A stretch of 64,000 nt of DNA from Legionella anisa (GTDB taxonomy: Bacteria; Pseudomonadota; Gammaproteobacteria; Legionellales; Legionellaceae), in the NCBI RefSeq assembly GCF_001467525.1, contig NZ_LNXS01000022.1, positions 205,028 through 269,027 of the forward strand, given 5' to 3'. Within the stretch, counting starts at the first letter, position 1; each line of letters begins with the position of its first letter. A program made the position numbers and the translations under genes. The notes under the pieces are model-generated. The model worked only from the letters and a program-made list of their open reading frames with translations. It made no database searches and was not told the origin of the DNA. This document shows positions 1 to 8,482 of the stretch, in pieces.

Positions 1-1
1 T

Positions 2-1531
2 CGAATGATGATGCTTTTCCTTGGCGAAGAAACGTTCTATAGGGGAATGAACCAATTTCTAAAAGAAAATGATGGCAGCGCGGTAACCATAGAAGATGTA
101 TTGGCGTCATTAAGTAAATCAACAAAAAAAGATATGAGTTCCTTTTTATATTGGTTTACTGAACCAGGTATTCCACAAATAACAGTTACTGATGAATATG
201 ATGCAGAAACAAAACGCTACACTTTAAAATTTAAAACTAAAGACGGAAAAGGAAGACCAATACCCATTGTTGTTGGATTACTGAATAATAAAGGTAAGGA
301 AATTCAAGGTGATACCATGATCATGGTTGATAAATCAAATATGGAGTTTCATTTTAATCATGTTGATTCACGTCCTACCCCTTCTTTATTACGTAGTTTT
401 TCTGCTCCGGTAACTCTTGATTTTGTATACAGTGCAGAGCAATTGCTGCTCCTAATGCAGCATGATAGTAATATCTATAATCGTTGCGAAGCAGCAAATA
501 AACTAATCACCCAAATGGTCGAAGATTATTGTTCTGGTAAGACTATTACATGTACCCCTGAGTTTTTTAACGCATACCGAAGTATACTCAATGAAAAAAA
601 TACCTCTTTAAACTATTGGTTACTTGCCGAACTCATAGCCATACCCTCAGAAGAAGTCTTATTTTCCAGTATGCAAAATCAGGATTTTGAAAAAATAGCA
701 GAGGCACGTCAATTGATTCAAAAGCAGCTAGCAAAAGAATTAAAAGAAGATATAGTACGTATGCAAAAAAATCTGGATACACTACCTGTCTCTAAGAGTT
801 CGCCTTTTAAGTCGTTTGATATCTTATCAGCGGGAGCTCGACGTTTAAGACACGTTTGTCACGCTTATTTGGGTTCAATACAGTCTGAAAAAACAGAGCA
901 ACAGCTAATTGAGCAATTCGAGAACTCATTAGGTAAAAATATGACTGACTGTATCTCTGCACTCAACCTACTGTTAAGCAATAACTGCAGCCAATCAGGT
1001 AAACTATTGGCATCCTTTTATGACCTTTGGCAAAACGATCCAAGCGCTGTGAATTATTGGTTTAATGTTCAGGCAGCAGCCCATTCAGAACATGTAGTGA
1101 ACTTGGTAAAGCAATTAATGCTGCATCCTGCCTTTGATTTGTCTAATCCAAATAAGGTGAATGCTTTATTAGGAACATTCATTAAAAACCCTTACGGATT
1201 CCATTCTATATCAGGAAAAGGCTATCAATTAATCGTCGATGCAATTCTGAAATTAGAAAAAATTAATCCAACGGTGGCTGCTAATTTAACAGAAAAATTC
1301 AATGGTTGGGATAAATATGATGAGAAAAGACAAAAGCTGATGTTAAGTCAATTGGAATTTATGAGTACAAATGCCGCAACTGCTGATGTGAGAAACATGG
1401 CAAAAAAGGGGTTAGAGAAGAGGAAGCTTGAGCTACCTCTTCTCATGCAACAAATGTTCTTTGGAACTCTTTCCCTAGCGGATTCAGAAACTCCGGATAA
1501 GAAAGACGAAAAAACTTATTCTTTCTGTTGA
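2..1531 (+). CDS. pepN: Aminopeptidase N, C-terminal part (5' end outside window)
   Basis: This is the C-terminal part (about 509 residues) of an M1-family zinc aminopeptidase, which removes N-terminal residues from peptides in the cytoplasm. The reading frame is open to the left edge, so the ATGs at 5 and 8 are internal. The visible part begins with the segment LGEETFYRGMNQF, which in E. coli PepN lies after the catalytic domain. It continues through the beta-sandwich (FTEPGIPQITV) and the long helical C-terminal domain. The zinc-binding HExxH and GAMEN motifs must lie upstream and cannot be checked. The stop is intact, and the length fits the C-terminal 60 percent of an 870-residue PepN. 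The first 20 or so residues and the overall order match the family well. Confidence 0.9.
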   Translation, partial: RMMMLFLGEETFYRGMNQFLKENDGSAVTIEDVLASLSKSTKKDMSSFLYWFTEPGIPQITVTDEYDAETKRYTLKFKTKDGKGRPIPIVVGLLNNKGKEIQGDTMIMVDKSNMEFHFNHVDSRPTPSLLRSFSAPVTLDFVYSAEQLLLLMQHDSNIYNRCEAANKLITQMVEDYCSGKTITCTPEFFNAYRSILNEKNTSLNYWLLAELIAIPSEEVLFSSMQNQDFEKIAEARQLIQKQLAKELKEDIVRMQKNLDTLPVSKSSPFKSFDILSAGARRLRHVCHAYLGSIQSEKTEQQLIEQFENSLGKNMTDCISALNLLLSNNCSQSGKLLASFYDLWQNDPSAVNYWFNVQAAAHSEHVVNLVKQLMLHPAFDLSNPNKVNALLGTFIKNPYGFHSISGKGYQLIVDAILKLEKINPTVAANLTEKFNGWDKYDEKRQKLMLSQLEFMSTNAATADVRNMAKKGLEKRKLELPLLMQQMFFGTLSLADSETPDKKDEKTYSFC

Positions 1532-1759
1532 TAAGGTGCTTTTAATTCGACTGACTTAAAGGGCCGTGAGCACCCTGTTTAACGGTACGCTTGCTCTGAA
1601 CGAGCAATGCGTATGCGTTCACCAATGACTTAACGGCCTGCATTAAGATTCACTCTCCACCCTTCAGCTGCCTACCCTTTCCTGTGCGCCTCGCTTCGGG
1701 TTTCAGCACGCATTGATGGGCAGAAGATTGTTCTAAGTTGCTATCAACCGTGACGATTT

Positions 1760-2971
1760 TTATAATTTTAAAAGAATCTCGGAGCAACACTCTGAAGCAG
1801 TCTTCTTACTCAAACCCAGTTCCTCTTTACTCCGTGCCTCCTGCCGTTTATCGGTAAAAAAAGCCACCATACTGCGTGAAAAATACTTTTCTGGGAGATA
1901 AGCTTTCCCAAAATGAGTGTAAGCAGGTTTGCCTTCCAATACGCCTTGATTTAATAAAGCACCAGGGACAGCCTGTGCGACACGATCAGCAGCCTCTGCG
2001 GCCTCATTACCACTAACATTGACGCGTATAAATACATGTTCAAACTCAGGATTAGTGATGGTTAATTCTGGTTTTTTAAGTTTTGCAAATAAACTATCAG
2101 TTAAAATAATTTTAAATTGATTCTTGCATTCATTATGATGTTTTTTATAAACCGCCAGTAGTTCAGTTAAATAGACATCAAGATTTTCAATACCGGGATG
2201 AAGACCAAGACGAACATTCATATTGGGGTGCTTGGGGAGTTCATCGAGTACACAATTTAAAAAAGTACCATCAACAGCAACAGGCTGGGTAGTACTGCTT
2301 ACAAAAGCAAAAGATTTCCCTCCAGCTATTTGCAAGCTTTTCCTTGTTTTATCTGACCTATCTTGTTCTGCTTTTAAGACTTTTGCCAATTCTTCATCAC
2401 TTGCAGCTGCTTGAGGCTTGGCTGCAAAAGCATTATCAATGCTCAGATGCCCAATAATGTGCAATTTACTTTTGTCCACAACTCCAAAATCAATCGCTGC
2501 TTGGCTTAATGGCAATGCCCAGCGTATGTTAGATCTGTTTTTTAAGGTAGATAAATGATCCCATAACTTATGAGTATCAGGCTTGAACATAAATTCGTAA
2601 GCCATGAGTACTGGAATATCTTCTAGTGCTGCCGCGATTTGAAATGGAATGTCACTACTTATCGAGGGGATAACGCAATAGACTTGATCAACCCCCTCCT
2701 TTTGTAGGTATTTCATTAACTTATCGAGTTGTTCTTTGCTACAAAAACCATCCGGAAAAGATTTATTTTCATCGGCAAGTAACTCTGGCAATGTTATCTT
2801 AGTAGTCTTTAATGTCGAATTAAAACTCGCTATACGATCTTGGGCTGTTTTAGTTAATGGAATAAGAAGGATCTCATGTTTGCCATGAGCCGCTATTGCT
2901 TTAATCGAGCTTAATGCTAAATCCGTATCCCCAGTGCTACTAATAAAAAAAGCTAACTTCACGAAACACAT
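1760..2971 (-). CDS. Hypothetical protein, possibly GT-B/epimerase-like
   Basis: A 403-residue protein I do not recognise. It opens with a hydrophobic strand (KLAFFISSTGDTDLALSSIKA) followed by alternating helix and strand segments. Near the C-terminus is a GVLEGKPAYTHFGKAYLPE stretch. This layout recalls two-domain GT-B glycosyltransferases or UDP-GlcNAc-2-epimerase-like folds, but no diagnostic motif settles it. The ATG at 2971 lacks a clear ribosome binding site; a GTG three codons in (2962) would give a cleaner KLAFF N-terminus. It is monocistronic, between pepN (convergent) and histidine phosphatase copy A. Coding status is secure from length and composition; function is not. Confidence 0.75.
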   Translation of the reverse strand: MCFVKLAFFISSTGDTDLALSSIKAIAAHGKHEILLIPLTKTAQDRIASFNSTLKTTKITLPELLADENKSFPDGFCSKEQLDKLMKYLQKEGVDQVYCVIPSISSDIPFQIAAALEDIPVLMAYEFMFKPDTHKLWDHLSTLKNRSNIRWALPLSQAAIDFGVVDKSKLHIIGHLSIDNAFAAKPQAAASDEELAKVLKAEQDRSDKTRKSLQIAGGKSFAFVSSTTQPVAVDGTFLNCVLDELPKHPNMNVRLGLHPGIENLDVYLTELLAVYKKHHNECKNQFKIILTDSLFAKLKKPELTITNPEFEHVFIRVNVSGNEAAEAADRVAQAVPGALLNQGVLEGKPAYTHFGKAYLPEKYFSRSMVAFFTDKRQEARSKEELGLSKKTASECCSEILLKL

Positions 2972-3115
2972 CCAAAATTAAGTTATTAAGTAGACAATAA
3001 TATCAAAAATAAAACTAAAAGTCCGTCAGTTTTCTCGGCAAGGTGAGTCGCTACACGAAATATTGGAAATAAGCGTCTTCCTATATATACCTGTTTGGCA
3101 AACTTGAAGAAAACT

Positions 3116-3151
3116 AGGAAGCAGATAAAGTGCTAATTAGATCTGCTTCCT
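3116..3151 (-). terminator. Hairpin terminator of histidine phosphatase copy A
   Basis: Perfect 11-bp arms (AGGAAGCAGAT at 3116-3126 and its complement at 3141-3151) with a 14-nt loop lie six bases beyond the stop of the minus-strand gene. Read on the minus strand, the stem is followed by TAGTTTTC, a short T-rich tract. The other side has TAATTTTTAG, so it may work in both directions. Confidence 0.65.
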
Positions 3152-3156
3152 AATTT

Positions 3157-4527
3157 TTAGTTGATTGAGAAACCATATTCTTCTGTTGTATCATCAGCAT
3201 ATTCACGTACTACTACTTCTTCTTTTTTCTTCTTAGATTCATTTCTATTCTGCACATCAAAGTATGCCGGATTAGTGTTGTTCGCACTTTCAGGCAGGAG
3301 TTCTGCTAGGCTATGAATAATCCGTTCCGGTTCATTAGAAACTAGTAGACCGTTCATTACTTCATATCCATTATTGATTTGTTCTTCGATGGAAATATCA
3401 TTCGAAGAATCACTATCATTTATTTTTCTTTCCTCAGCGTTTGAAGGCACTGCATCATATCGATAATAATCTGAAAGCTCAGCATAATCTACAGATCGTA
3501 CATTCATTTTTCCTGGGGTATGTTGGTCTACTTGTATCCTAAATGGCAACATAAAAAGTTGTTTTTTTCCATCCACTTCAAAAACCATCAAACTTTGATT
3601 TTCAGCAAAATTTAATGCATCTTTTTTTCGATGCTGGTTTGCATAATTTGGAAAAAATTTCGTTAAAGTATCTCGTATTGAATTACCATGCCCAACGACT
3701 ATCACATCACCTGGATTATTGTTGGAGTCTTTTATTGAGTCTATTATTTCATTTGCTAATCCATATTCTCTTTCACAGTCTTTTGTTTTATTTACCTCAG
3801 AAGAATGATTATGGCCTGGGGAAGAATCTGACTCAAAAATCGTGGTATTATCTTCAATGATTTTCACTGAGGCTGCCTTTGACGCCTTATTCTTTTTTAT
3901 CGCTTTTCCTGTAAGACCAAAACCAACAAATGAAGCAGCAAGCATCAATCGATGCTGAAGCTTGACACCAGAGAATGGATTAAGCAATTCAACATAGTCT
4001 GATTTTTTTTCAATGCCAACTCCTGAAGGTCCTTCGGCAATTTCTGTTATTTTACGTGAGGATTTAGCAAATACTTGAATACCCTTCTGGCTTAAATTCT
4101 CAACAAAGTGTGCTGCCGTCACAGTTGCTCGTGTCATGGTAGAAAATAATACCTTAACAGCGTTTGTGGTTGGATTTGTATTATGGACCAGCGATGAATA
4201 ATCGAAATGGTTCATATTTTCATTAGCAGCTGAATTAATATTTGCATTAGGCTTGAATCCAAGTCCTTTATCCACTTCAGTACATTCTCCATGGCGAAAT
4301 AATTGGATGAGTTTGAAATTTTCAGCCCCATATTCTTCACGAAGATAATTTTCAGTGGACTCATATAGTGATTTGGTTAAATTCTTTACTTCTTTTTGAT
4401 ATTGAGCATACCAATCAGGCGTTAAAATATTGCCATACCGTTCAAATACTGGTTCAAATATTGAGTTAAATTCATTAACTAACCTTTGTATCTCATCTTG
4501 ATATTGTTCAAATTTAGATAATGCCAT
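3157..4527 (-). CDS. Histidine phosphatase family protein, copy A
   Basis: A 456-residue protein of the histidine phosphatase (phosphoglycerate-mutase-like) superfamily. The catalytic core is readable: the RHG triad in IQLFRHGECTEVDKG (about residue 78), the second phosphate-binding arginine in STMTRATVTAAHF, the acid in ITEIAEGPSG, and the second histidine in VVGHGNSIRDTL. All four elements are present, so activity is plausible. Between them sits a moderately hydrophobic stretch (LMLAASFVGFGLTGKA), and the C-terminus is acidic (EYADDTTEEYGFSIN), as in many Dot/Icm substrates. It is clearly paralogous to the protein at 58163-59443, sharing runs such as QVDQHTPGKMNVR. Substrate unknown; it could be a secreted phosphatase. 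The upstream DNA is duplicated too (see 4660-4740). Confidence 0.85.
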   Translation of the reverse strand: MALSKFEQYQDEIQRLVNEFNSIFEPVFERYGNILTPDWYAQYQKEVKNLTKSLYESTENYLREEYGAENFKLIQLFRHGECTEVDKGLGFKPNANINSAANENMNHFDYSSLVHNTNPTTNAVKVLFSTMTRATVTAAHFVENLSQKGIQVFAKSSRKITEIAEGPSGVGIEKKSDYVELLNPFSGVKLQHRLMLAASFVGFGLTGKAIKKNKASKAASVKIIEDNTTIFESDSSPGHNHSSEVNKTKDCEREYGLANEIIDSIKDSNNNPGDVIVVGHGNSIRDTLTKFFPNYANQHRKKDALNFAENQSLMVFEVDGKKQLFMLPFRIQVDQHTPGKMNVRSVDYAELSDYYRYDAVPSNAEERKINDSDSSNDISIEEQINNGYEVMNGLLVSNEPERIIHSLAELLPESANNTNPAYFDVQNRNESKKKKEEVVVREYADDTTEEYGFSIN

Positions 4528-4659
4528 TTTTTATACCTATTATGATAATTACTATGCATATTATAAAATCTTTATCTTATTTGATTATTAGCAAAGCAAT
4601 AAAATAATTTATATGTTGATAAGGTTAAGCTGTCTACTTTATTCAAAGAATTATTGTGA

Positions 4660-4740
4660 TTAGGTGCCGTAGAGCAATTTGCTTTCGGCAATGAGCGAAT
4701 AGCTTTCATTGTCGTCGATGAAAGCAATGGCAATACTTAT
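4660..4740 (-). pseudogene. Decayed 3' end of a radC-like gene
   Basis: On the minus strand this stretch reads FIDDNESYSLIAESKLLYGT followed by a stop. It aligns without gaps to the last 20 residues of the intact RadC at 59585-60271 (VIGDNEVYSIIAENKSICCS), with about half identical. Beyond about 25 codons the similarity ends and no RadC body follows. The flanking DNA up to the phosphatase start also resembles the radC-phosphatase interval near 59.5 kb. It is therefore a remnant carried along by duplication of the phosphatase locus, not a functional gene. Confidence 0.7.
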
Positions 4741-4961
4741 GGAAGAGTAGGAAATAGAGCGTAACAAAAATGTTTAAGAAACCTTGGCGGTATCCATAGG
4801 AGAAAGACATTAAGAACCAAAACATAACATGTTTTAGGATGAAGATTAGATAAAATCAGATATACAAGTTTTCCTACTTTTTTGCTGGTAAAGCATACGA
4901 GGATTAAACTTCCTATTATTATCAAATAAATATCTTTATGGTGTAAGTCTATTTTATTCAT
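4737..4961 (-). CDS. Possible small membrane protein (uncertain)
   Basis: A 74-codon open frame from an ATG at 4961, giving three hydrophobic stretches (IYLIIIGSLILVCF, LVYLILSNL, CYVLVLNVFLLWI) separated by short basic loops. No convincing ribosome binding site precedes it and I recognise no family. It lies directly beside the decayed radC tail, so it may be a remnant or a chance frame in AT-rich DNA. Confidence 0.25.
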   Translation of the reverse strand: MNKIDLHHKDIYLIIIGSLILVCFTSKKVGKLVYLILSNLHPKTCYVLVLNVFLLWIPPRFLKHFCYALFPTLP

Positions 4962-5051
4962 CAAACCCGATTCCATTTATCGATGCAACAAGAAAGAGAA
5001 ACTCAGGCTTAACTTTATGGATCATCAATCTTAAACATAAAGCGGACCTTT

Positions 5052-5134
5052 CCATTCCTGCTAAGGCAGGAATCGATCCAGGATGGAGCACTTTGTCAAT
5101 ATAAAAATGGCTCCCCGCTTGCGCAGGGATGACA
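5052..5134. repeat. Pair of inverted REP-like palindromes
   Basis: Two copies of a short palindromic unit lie in opposite orientation. The first (5052-5080) has the core TTCCTGC-TAA-GGCAGGAA. The second (about 5107-5134) reads, on the minus strand, TCATCCCTGCGCAAGCGGGG. Both match the common intergenic unit of the form GTCATTCCCGCGnAnGCGGGAATCC. A third copy lies at 45427-45454. They create the false minus-strand frame in this area. Confidence 0.7.
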
Positions 5135-5252
5135 GATTGACTTGCGAATTCAGTAAAATAAAGCACTAAAATACACTTAGTTTGACGGCCATTGGCTTAG
5201 TTCAACTAATAGTGATTTTTTTACGATCAATTATGATTGAAGTTCTACTAAA

Positions 5253-5813
5253 CTATTCATGCTCAGGGTGCACCACAAAAATTCCCGGGGCATTTCTTAG
5301 ATATTCGTTGTAATCCATTCCATAACCAAATATATAATGATCTTCTACTTGTAAACCTACAAAATCAGCTTTTTTCAATCCGTTAGGAACACGTTTTCGA
5401 TATTTATCAACTAAAACAGCACTGTATACCTTTTCTGCTCCTAAAGTTTTCATATCATCGATAATTGCTGCTAATGTAACACCACCATCCAAAATATCAT
5501 CGACAACGAGAACCGTTCTTCCTTTCAAATTAGCTGACGGTTTCACCTTCCAAACAATATCCCCACCTGTTATATGGCCTCGATAACGAGTTGCGTGGAC
5601 ATAGTCTACTTCTAATGGAAAGTCCAAACGCGGTAGTAAATTACCTAGAAGAACCAGGCCCCCTACCATAACACACACAAGTACTGGATTTTGATCTTGC
5701 AATTCCTTGTGTATATTAATCGCCATTCGATCAAGAGCGGCTTCAACTTCATTAGTAGTAAACAAGCACGTTGATTTTTCGTAAACTTCTTTGATTTTAT
5801 CTGGAATAGTCAT
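5253..5813 (-). CDS. hpt: Hypoxanthine-guanine phosphoribosyltransferase
   Basis: Purine salvage enzyme transferring phosphoribose from PRPP to hypoxanthine or guanine in the cytoplasm. The 186-residue protein carries the type I phosphoribosyltransferase signature [15 protein letters not shown] (PRPP loop), an upstream [13 protein letters not shown] loop, and the family-typical [23 protein letters not shown] near the C-terminus. The start is placed at the ATG at 5813 ([11 protein letters not shown]), preceded at a suitable distance by TAGGAT; the frame itself is open six codons further. It precedes no clear operon partner, and the DUF1820 gene lies 37 bases upstream on the same strand, so the two may be co-transcribed. 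Confidence 0.92.
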   Translation of the reverse strand: MTIPDKIKEVYEKSTCLFTTNEVEAALDRMAINIHKELQDQNPVLVCVMVGGLVLLGNLLPRLDFPLEVDYVHATRYRGHITGGDIVWKVKPSANLKGRTVLVVDDILDGGVTLAAIIDDMKTLGAEKVYSAVLVDKYRKRVPNGLKKADFVGLQVEDHYIFGYGMDYNEYLRNAPGIFVVHPEHE

Positions 5814-5850
5814 TATGAATCCTAGGGACAAAGGAATGGGTTATAGGGAA

Positions 5851-6186
5851 TTATTCATTTTTATCTTTTATTTTTCCTGTTCCAGGAAAAGGACTAACTT
5901 TGCCTCCATAGCCCGGATTATCCTTTACTTTAGCTGTTCCTTGTTTTGTCACTTCATCAATACGATAAATTGAATGCATGGGAATAAATGTCCGCTTTAC
6001 TCCATTAAACTCAATCTTTAATCGCTCTTCAGAGGGATCGACAACCAATGTAGTTTGCTCACCAAACACCAGTTCTTCAACTTCGAGAAATCCAAATATA
6101 TCACTTTCTTTGACAGAATGTGCATAAACCTCATAAATTGCTTCTTGATTGGCAAAAGTGATTCTGAATATCGTTTTTTTAGTCAT
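5851..6186 (-). CDS. DUF1820 family protein
   Basis: A 111-residue cytoplasmic protein. The frame is open further upstream, but the start is set at the ATG at 6186 (MTKKTIFRITFANQEAIYEV), preceded by ACAGGT at the right distance. The segments VEELVFGEQTTLVVDPSEE and KRTFIPMHSIYRIDEVTKQG are typical of the DUF1820 family found across gammaproteobacteria. Its molecular role is unknown. The C-terminal tail (KVSPFPGTGKIKDKNE) is polar and probably flexible. It is probably transcribed with hpt downstream. Confidence 0.8.
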   Translation of the reverse strand: MTKKTIFRITFANQEAIYEVYAHSVKESDIFGFLEVEELVFGEQTTLVVDPSEERLKIEFNGVKRTFIPMHSIYRIDEVTKQGTAKVKDNPGYGGKVSPFPGTGKIKDKNE

Positions 6187-6355
6187 AAAATTAACCTGTT
6201 CTTGTGGCAAAGCAAAGTATACAAAAACAAAGGGCATCTATTCAAATTAAAAATGGTGTGAATTGCTTTGCAACTCGCATTTCATGCAATAAATGCTAAT
6301 CTTTAAACTATTAAGGTTTGTTTATATTCATATTTAGTTACTGAGGAAATCTATC

Positions 6356-6937
6356 ATGTCACAAAACAAACAGGAACAAGCCCCTATTCAATTAGGAAAA
6401 ATGATTTTTTTCCAAAATCTGGTTCCCGGTCTGCAAGAGTCTCCATTAATTAATCATTTTAGGTCGGAGTGCCTTGATAAAGAAAATGATGAATCGCTTA
6501 AAAAGCAACGCGAAGCCCTGCTGATGGAATTTCCTCCTATTCTTTCTTTTGTGAGTAAAAAACAAAAAGATAAATTTTATGAACAGGAAACAACGATCTG
6601 TAATCAATTTTGTTGCGCCGGAATGACACCTATTAGCGCTTCATTTGTAAATGACATTGCTTTTACACCTAAAGACGAGTATGTATTTTCTCCAGGCAAT
6701 GGTCAACTTTATGAAGGAAGTCAAAAATCGATAGATAACACAATAAAAGAAGATATGAGTCAAGAACAATTCGGCAGCTCAAACCAAAAGGCATTGATGG
6801 ATGGCTTAGCAACATTTGATAAAACAGTTACTGAACGAACACAATCATCAGCAACTGTTGAACTAGAATCCCCCACATTAACAGAAATTAAAAGCCCTAA
6901 TCCATTTGATATGAAATTCAAACCCAGCGAAAAATGA
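6356..6937 (+). CDS. Hypothetical protein
   Basis: A 193-residue soluble protein with no recognised domain. It has an ATG preceded by GAGGAAATCTATC, a good ribosome binding site. The N-terminal half is helical with a double cysteine (CNQFCCAG). The C-terminal 60 residues are polar, rich in Ser, Thr and Glu (VELESPTLTEIKSPNPF), and look disordered, as in many Legionella-specific proteins. The next gene on the same strand (6996) is also small and unknown, so the two may form a unit. No function is proposed. Confidence 0.65.
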   Translation: MSQNKQEQAPIQLGKMIFFQNLVPGLQESPLINHFRSECLDKENDESLKKQREALLMEFPPILSFVSKKQKDKFYEQETTICNQFCCAGMTPISASFVNDIAFTPKDEYVFSPGNGQLYEGSQKSIDNTIKEDMSQEQFGSSNQKALMDGLATFDKTVTERTQSSATVELESPTLTEIKSPNPFDMKFKPSEK

Positions 6938-6995
6938 CTTTGCTATCGCTCTGAGAACTATTTAAATAAAACACAAGAAAAATCTCCTAAAGGCG

Positions 6996-7400
6996 ATGTC
7001 CTTTTACGCTTTGATTGCTGGTAATGAAGAGAATAGCCCTATGAATCTTAAAAAAAGAACATTATTTTATAATATTGACCCATTTCGAAAAAATATTATC
7101 GAGCAAAAACTTAATGAAGAGCTTGAAAAAAGACTGAGTCTTGAAACCTTCCTAGAGCCTTTTCGCAAAAATCAACAAAGAAAAGGATTGGCCGGATTAA
7201 TGATGCTTCATCGCGATGAGTTTGTAACTCCTATCCCCGTAAGTGCAACACAAAACCAGCAACGATTCTTTGCTATGACGAGACAACTACCTCAAGAGTT
7301 ATATGGTTTAGTGACCAAAGCAGCTGTTGATTCCAAAAAAGAAATCCTTACAGATAAAGAGATTATTGATGGTGCAGAAAAAATGCTATTACAATTTTAA
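6996..7400 (+). CDS. Hypothetical protein
   Basis: A 134-residue protein, charged and mostly helical (NIIEQKLNEELEKRLSLETFL), with no family I recognise. Two starts are possible: the ATG at 6996 has AAAGG very close to it, and the ATG at 7041 (MNLKKRTLFYNIDPF) follows GAAGAG at about ten bases. The second gives a more usual N-terminus. A faint resemblance between its TPIPVSATQN segment and TPISASFVND in the preceding gene may mean distant paralogy, but this is too weak to rely on. It is convergent with the methyltransferase gene that ends at 7451. Confidence 0.55.
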   Translation: MSFYALIAGNEENSPMNLKKRTLFYNIDPFRKNIIEQKLNEELEKRLSLETFLEPFRKNQQRKGLAGLMMLHRDEFVTPIPVSATQNQQRFFAMTRQLPQELYGLVTKAAVDSKKEILTDKEIIDGAEKMLLQF

Positions 7401-7450
7401 TAGCATTTTAATAGTGCAATATACATTGCCAGGCAATAGTTTATTAAACT

Positions 7451-8308
7451 CTAATAATTATGATTTTTTATTTTATCGGATGAATAAGGCTCATGGCTTT
7501 GAGAAGAAAAAATAACCGGCTGCAATGGCGCCTCATAATCTTTTATTGACTCATCGGGGTTAATTTGCAGGTTGGGCTTTATAACTTGATACTTTTGGGC
7601 AATGTAACAGTAAAATCCGGAAGGAAAAGGCCAAAGCATCTTACCTATTTCATCCAGAAAAGTAAATTTTTTAATTAATGATGAATTATTTACGGGAGGT
7701 ATATAGCAAAAATTACTTAGAGAATGCTGTCTATAACCTCGTTGCAAAAGGATTCGATTCAAATTGAATGGAGTACGCATTTTAACCTTTTGATCGCTAT
7801 AACAGTGTAACAGTCCAATTTTCATTGCCCCTCCCCAAAGGCTCCAGGGATTAATGCTTAAAAAAATAACATAACCCATGGGGGTAAGAACGCGGTCGAT
7901 CTCGTCAATCAAACTAAAACTGTTAGCAAAAGGCTCCAGTGTGAGGGGGGCTATAATACAGTCTACACTGTTGCGGTCCAGCGGAAGTTGGTTTAAAGCA
8001 CATTTAATATGAATTTTATTGGCTAAAGAAAAGGGAGATGCAATCCATTTATGAATATAATTAAACTTTTTTAACCAGATATTATCGCCACAATTACCTA
8101 ATTGCAGTAATGTCTGGCCATGCAGGTATTTGCTTTCAAGTTCAAGATTCACTACAAATTCATGCGCAGCAAAAAGCCCAAGGGGCGATTGAAACCATTT
8201 ATTCAGGGCGCGATATTGTTTTAATTGCCGTTCAATCAACAAAATAATACCTTTTAAATAGTTAATCCTGAATTGAACTACAATACAACGAGTTTCACAT
8301 ACATACAA
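7451..8308 (-). CDS. Class I SAM-dependent methyltransferase
   Basis: A methyltransferase-like protein of up to 285 residues. The SAM-binding motif I appears in degenerate form (LLQLGNCGDN), followed by NQLPLDRNSVDCIIAPLTLEPF and a typical post-motif (IDEIDRVLTPMGYVIFLSINPWSLWG), as in methyltransferase type 11 proteins. Substrate unknown. The start is uncertain: the ATG at 8308 gives an atypical N-terminus, while a TTG near 8239 preceded by AAAAGGT would begin just before ERQLKQYRALNKWF, where similarity to this family usually starts. It is divergent from pilB; the 170-base gap must hold both promoters. Confidence 0.75.
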   Translation of the reverse strand: MYVCETRCIVVQFRINYLKGIILLIERQLKQYRALNKWFQSPLGLFAAHEFVVNLELESKYLHGQTLLQLGNCGDNIWLKKFNYIHKWIASPFSLANKIHIKCALNQLPLDRNSVDCIIAPLTLEPFANSFSLIDEIDRVLTPMGYVIFLSINPWSLWGGAMKIGLLHCYSDQKVKMRTPFNLNRILLQRGYRQHSLSNFCYIPPVNNSSLIKKFTFLDEIGKMLWPFPSGFYCYIAQKYQVIKPNLQINPDESIKDYEAPLQPVIFSSQSHEPYSSDKIKNHNY

Positions 8309-8482
8309 TCCATTTGAGTTTAAATAGCTTGGAATTTCTAAATAAATGAATATGAGATCAATGTATTACATAAAACGCCCTATATAAAATGACACGATAG
8401 AAACACTGAAGTGTATAAAACACGTGATTTTATGCAATAGATTAACTATAGTTACTATTATGCTCAAAGCAGATTGGAACTT

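Noticed and set aside
1532..1759. Structured RNA between pepN and the unknown gene
   Set aside because: Some GC-richer patches are present, but no clear stem set or promoter could be defined by eye.
4954..5166. 70-codon minus-strand frame
   Set aside because: It is composed largely of two REP-like palindromes (giving VIPAQAG and SIPALAGME), so it is not a gene.
7327..7515. 62-codon plus-strand frame after the small unknown gene
   Set aside because: It overlaps the end of the upstream gene in another frame and crosses the convergent methyltransferase end; poor composition.
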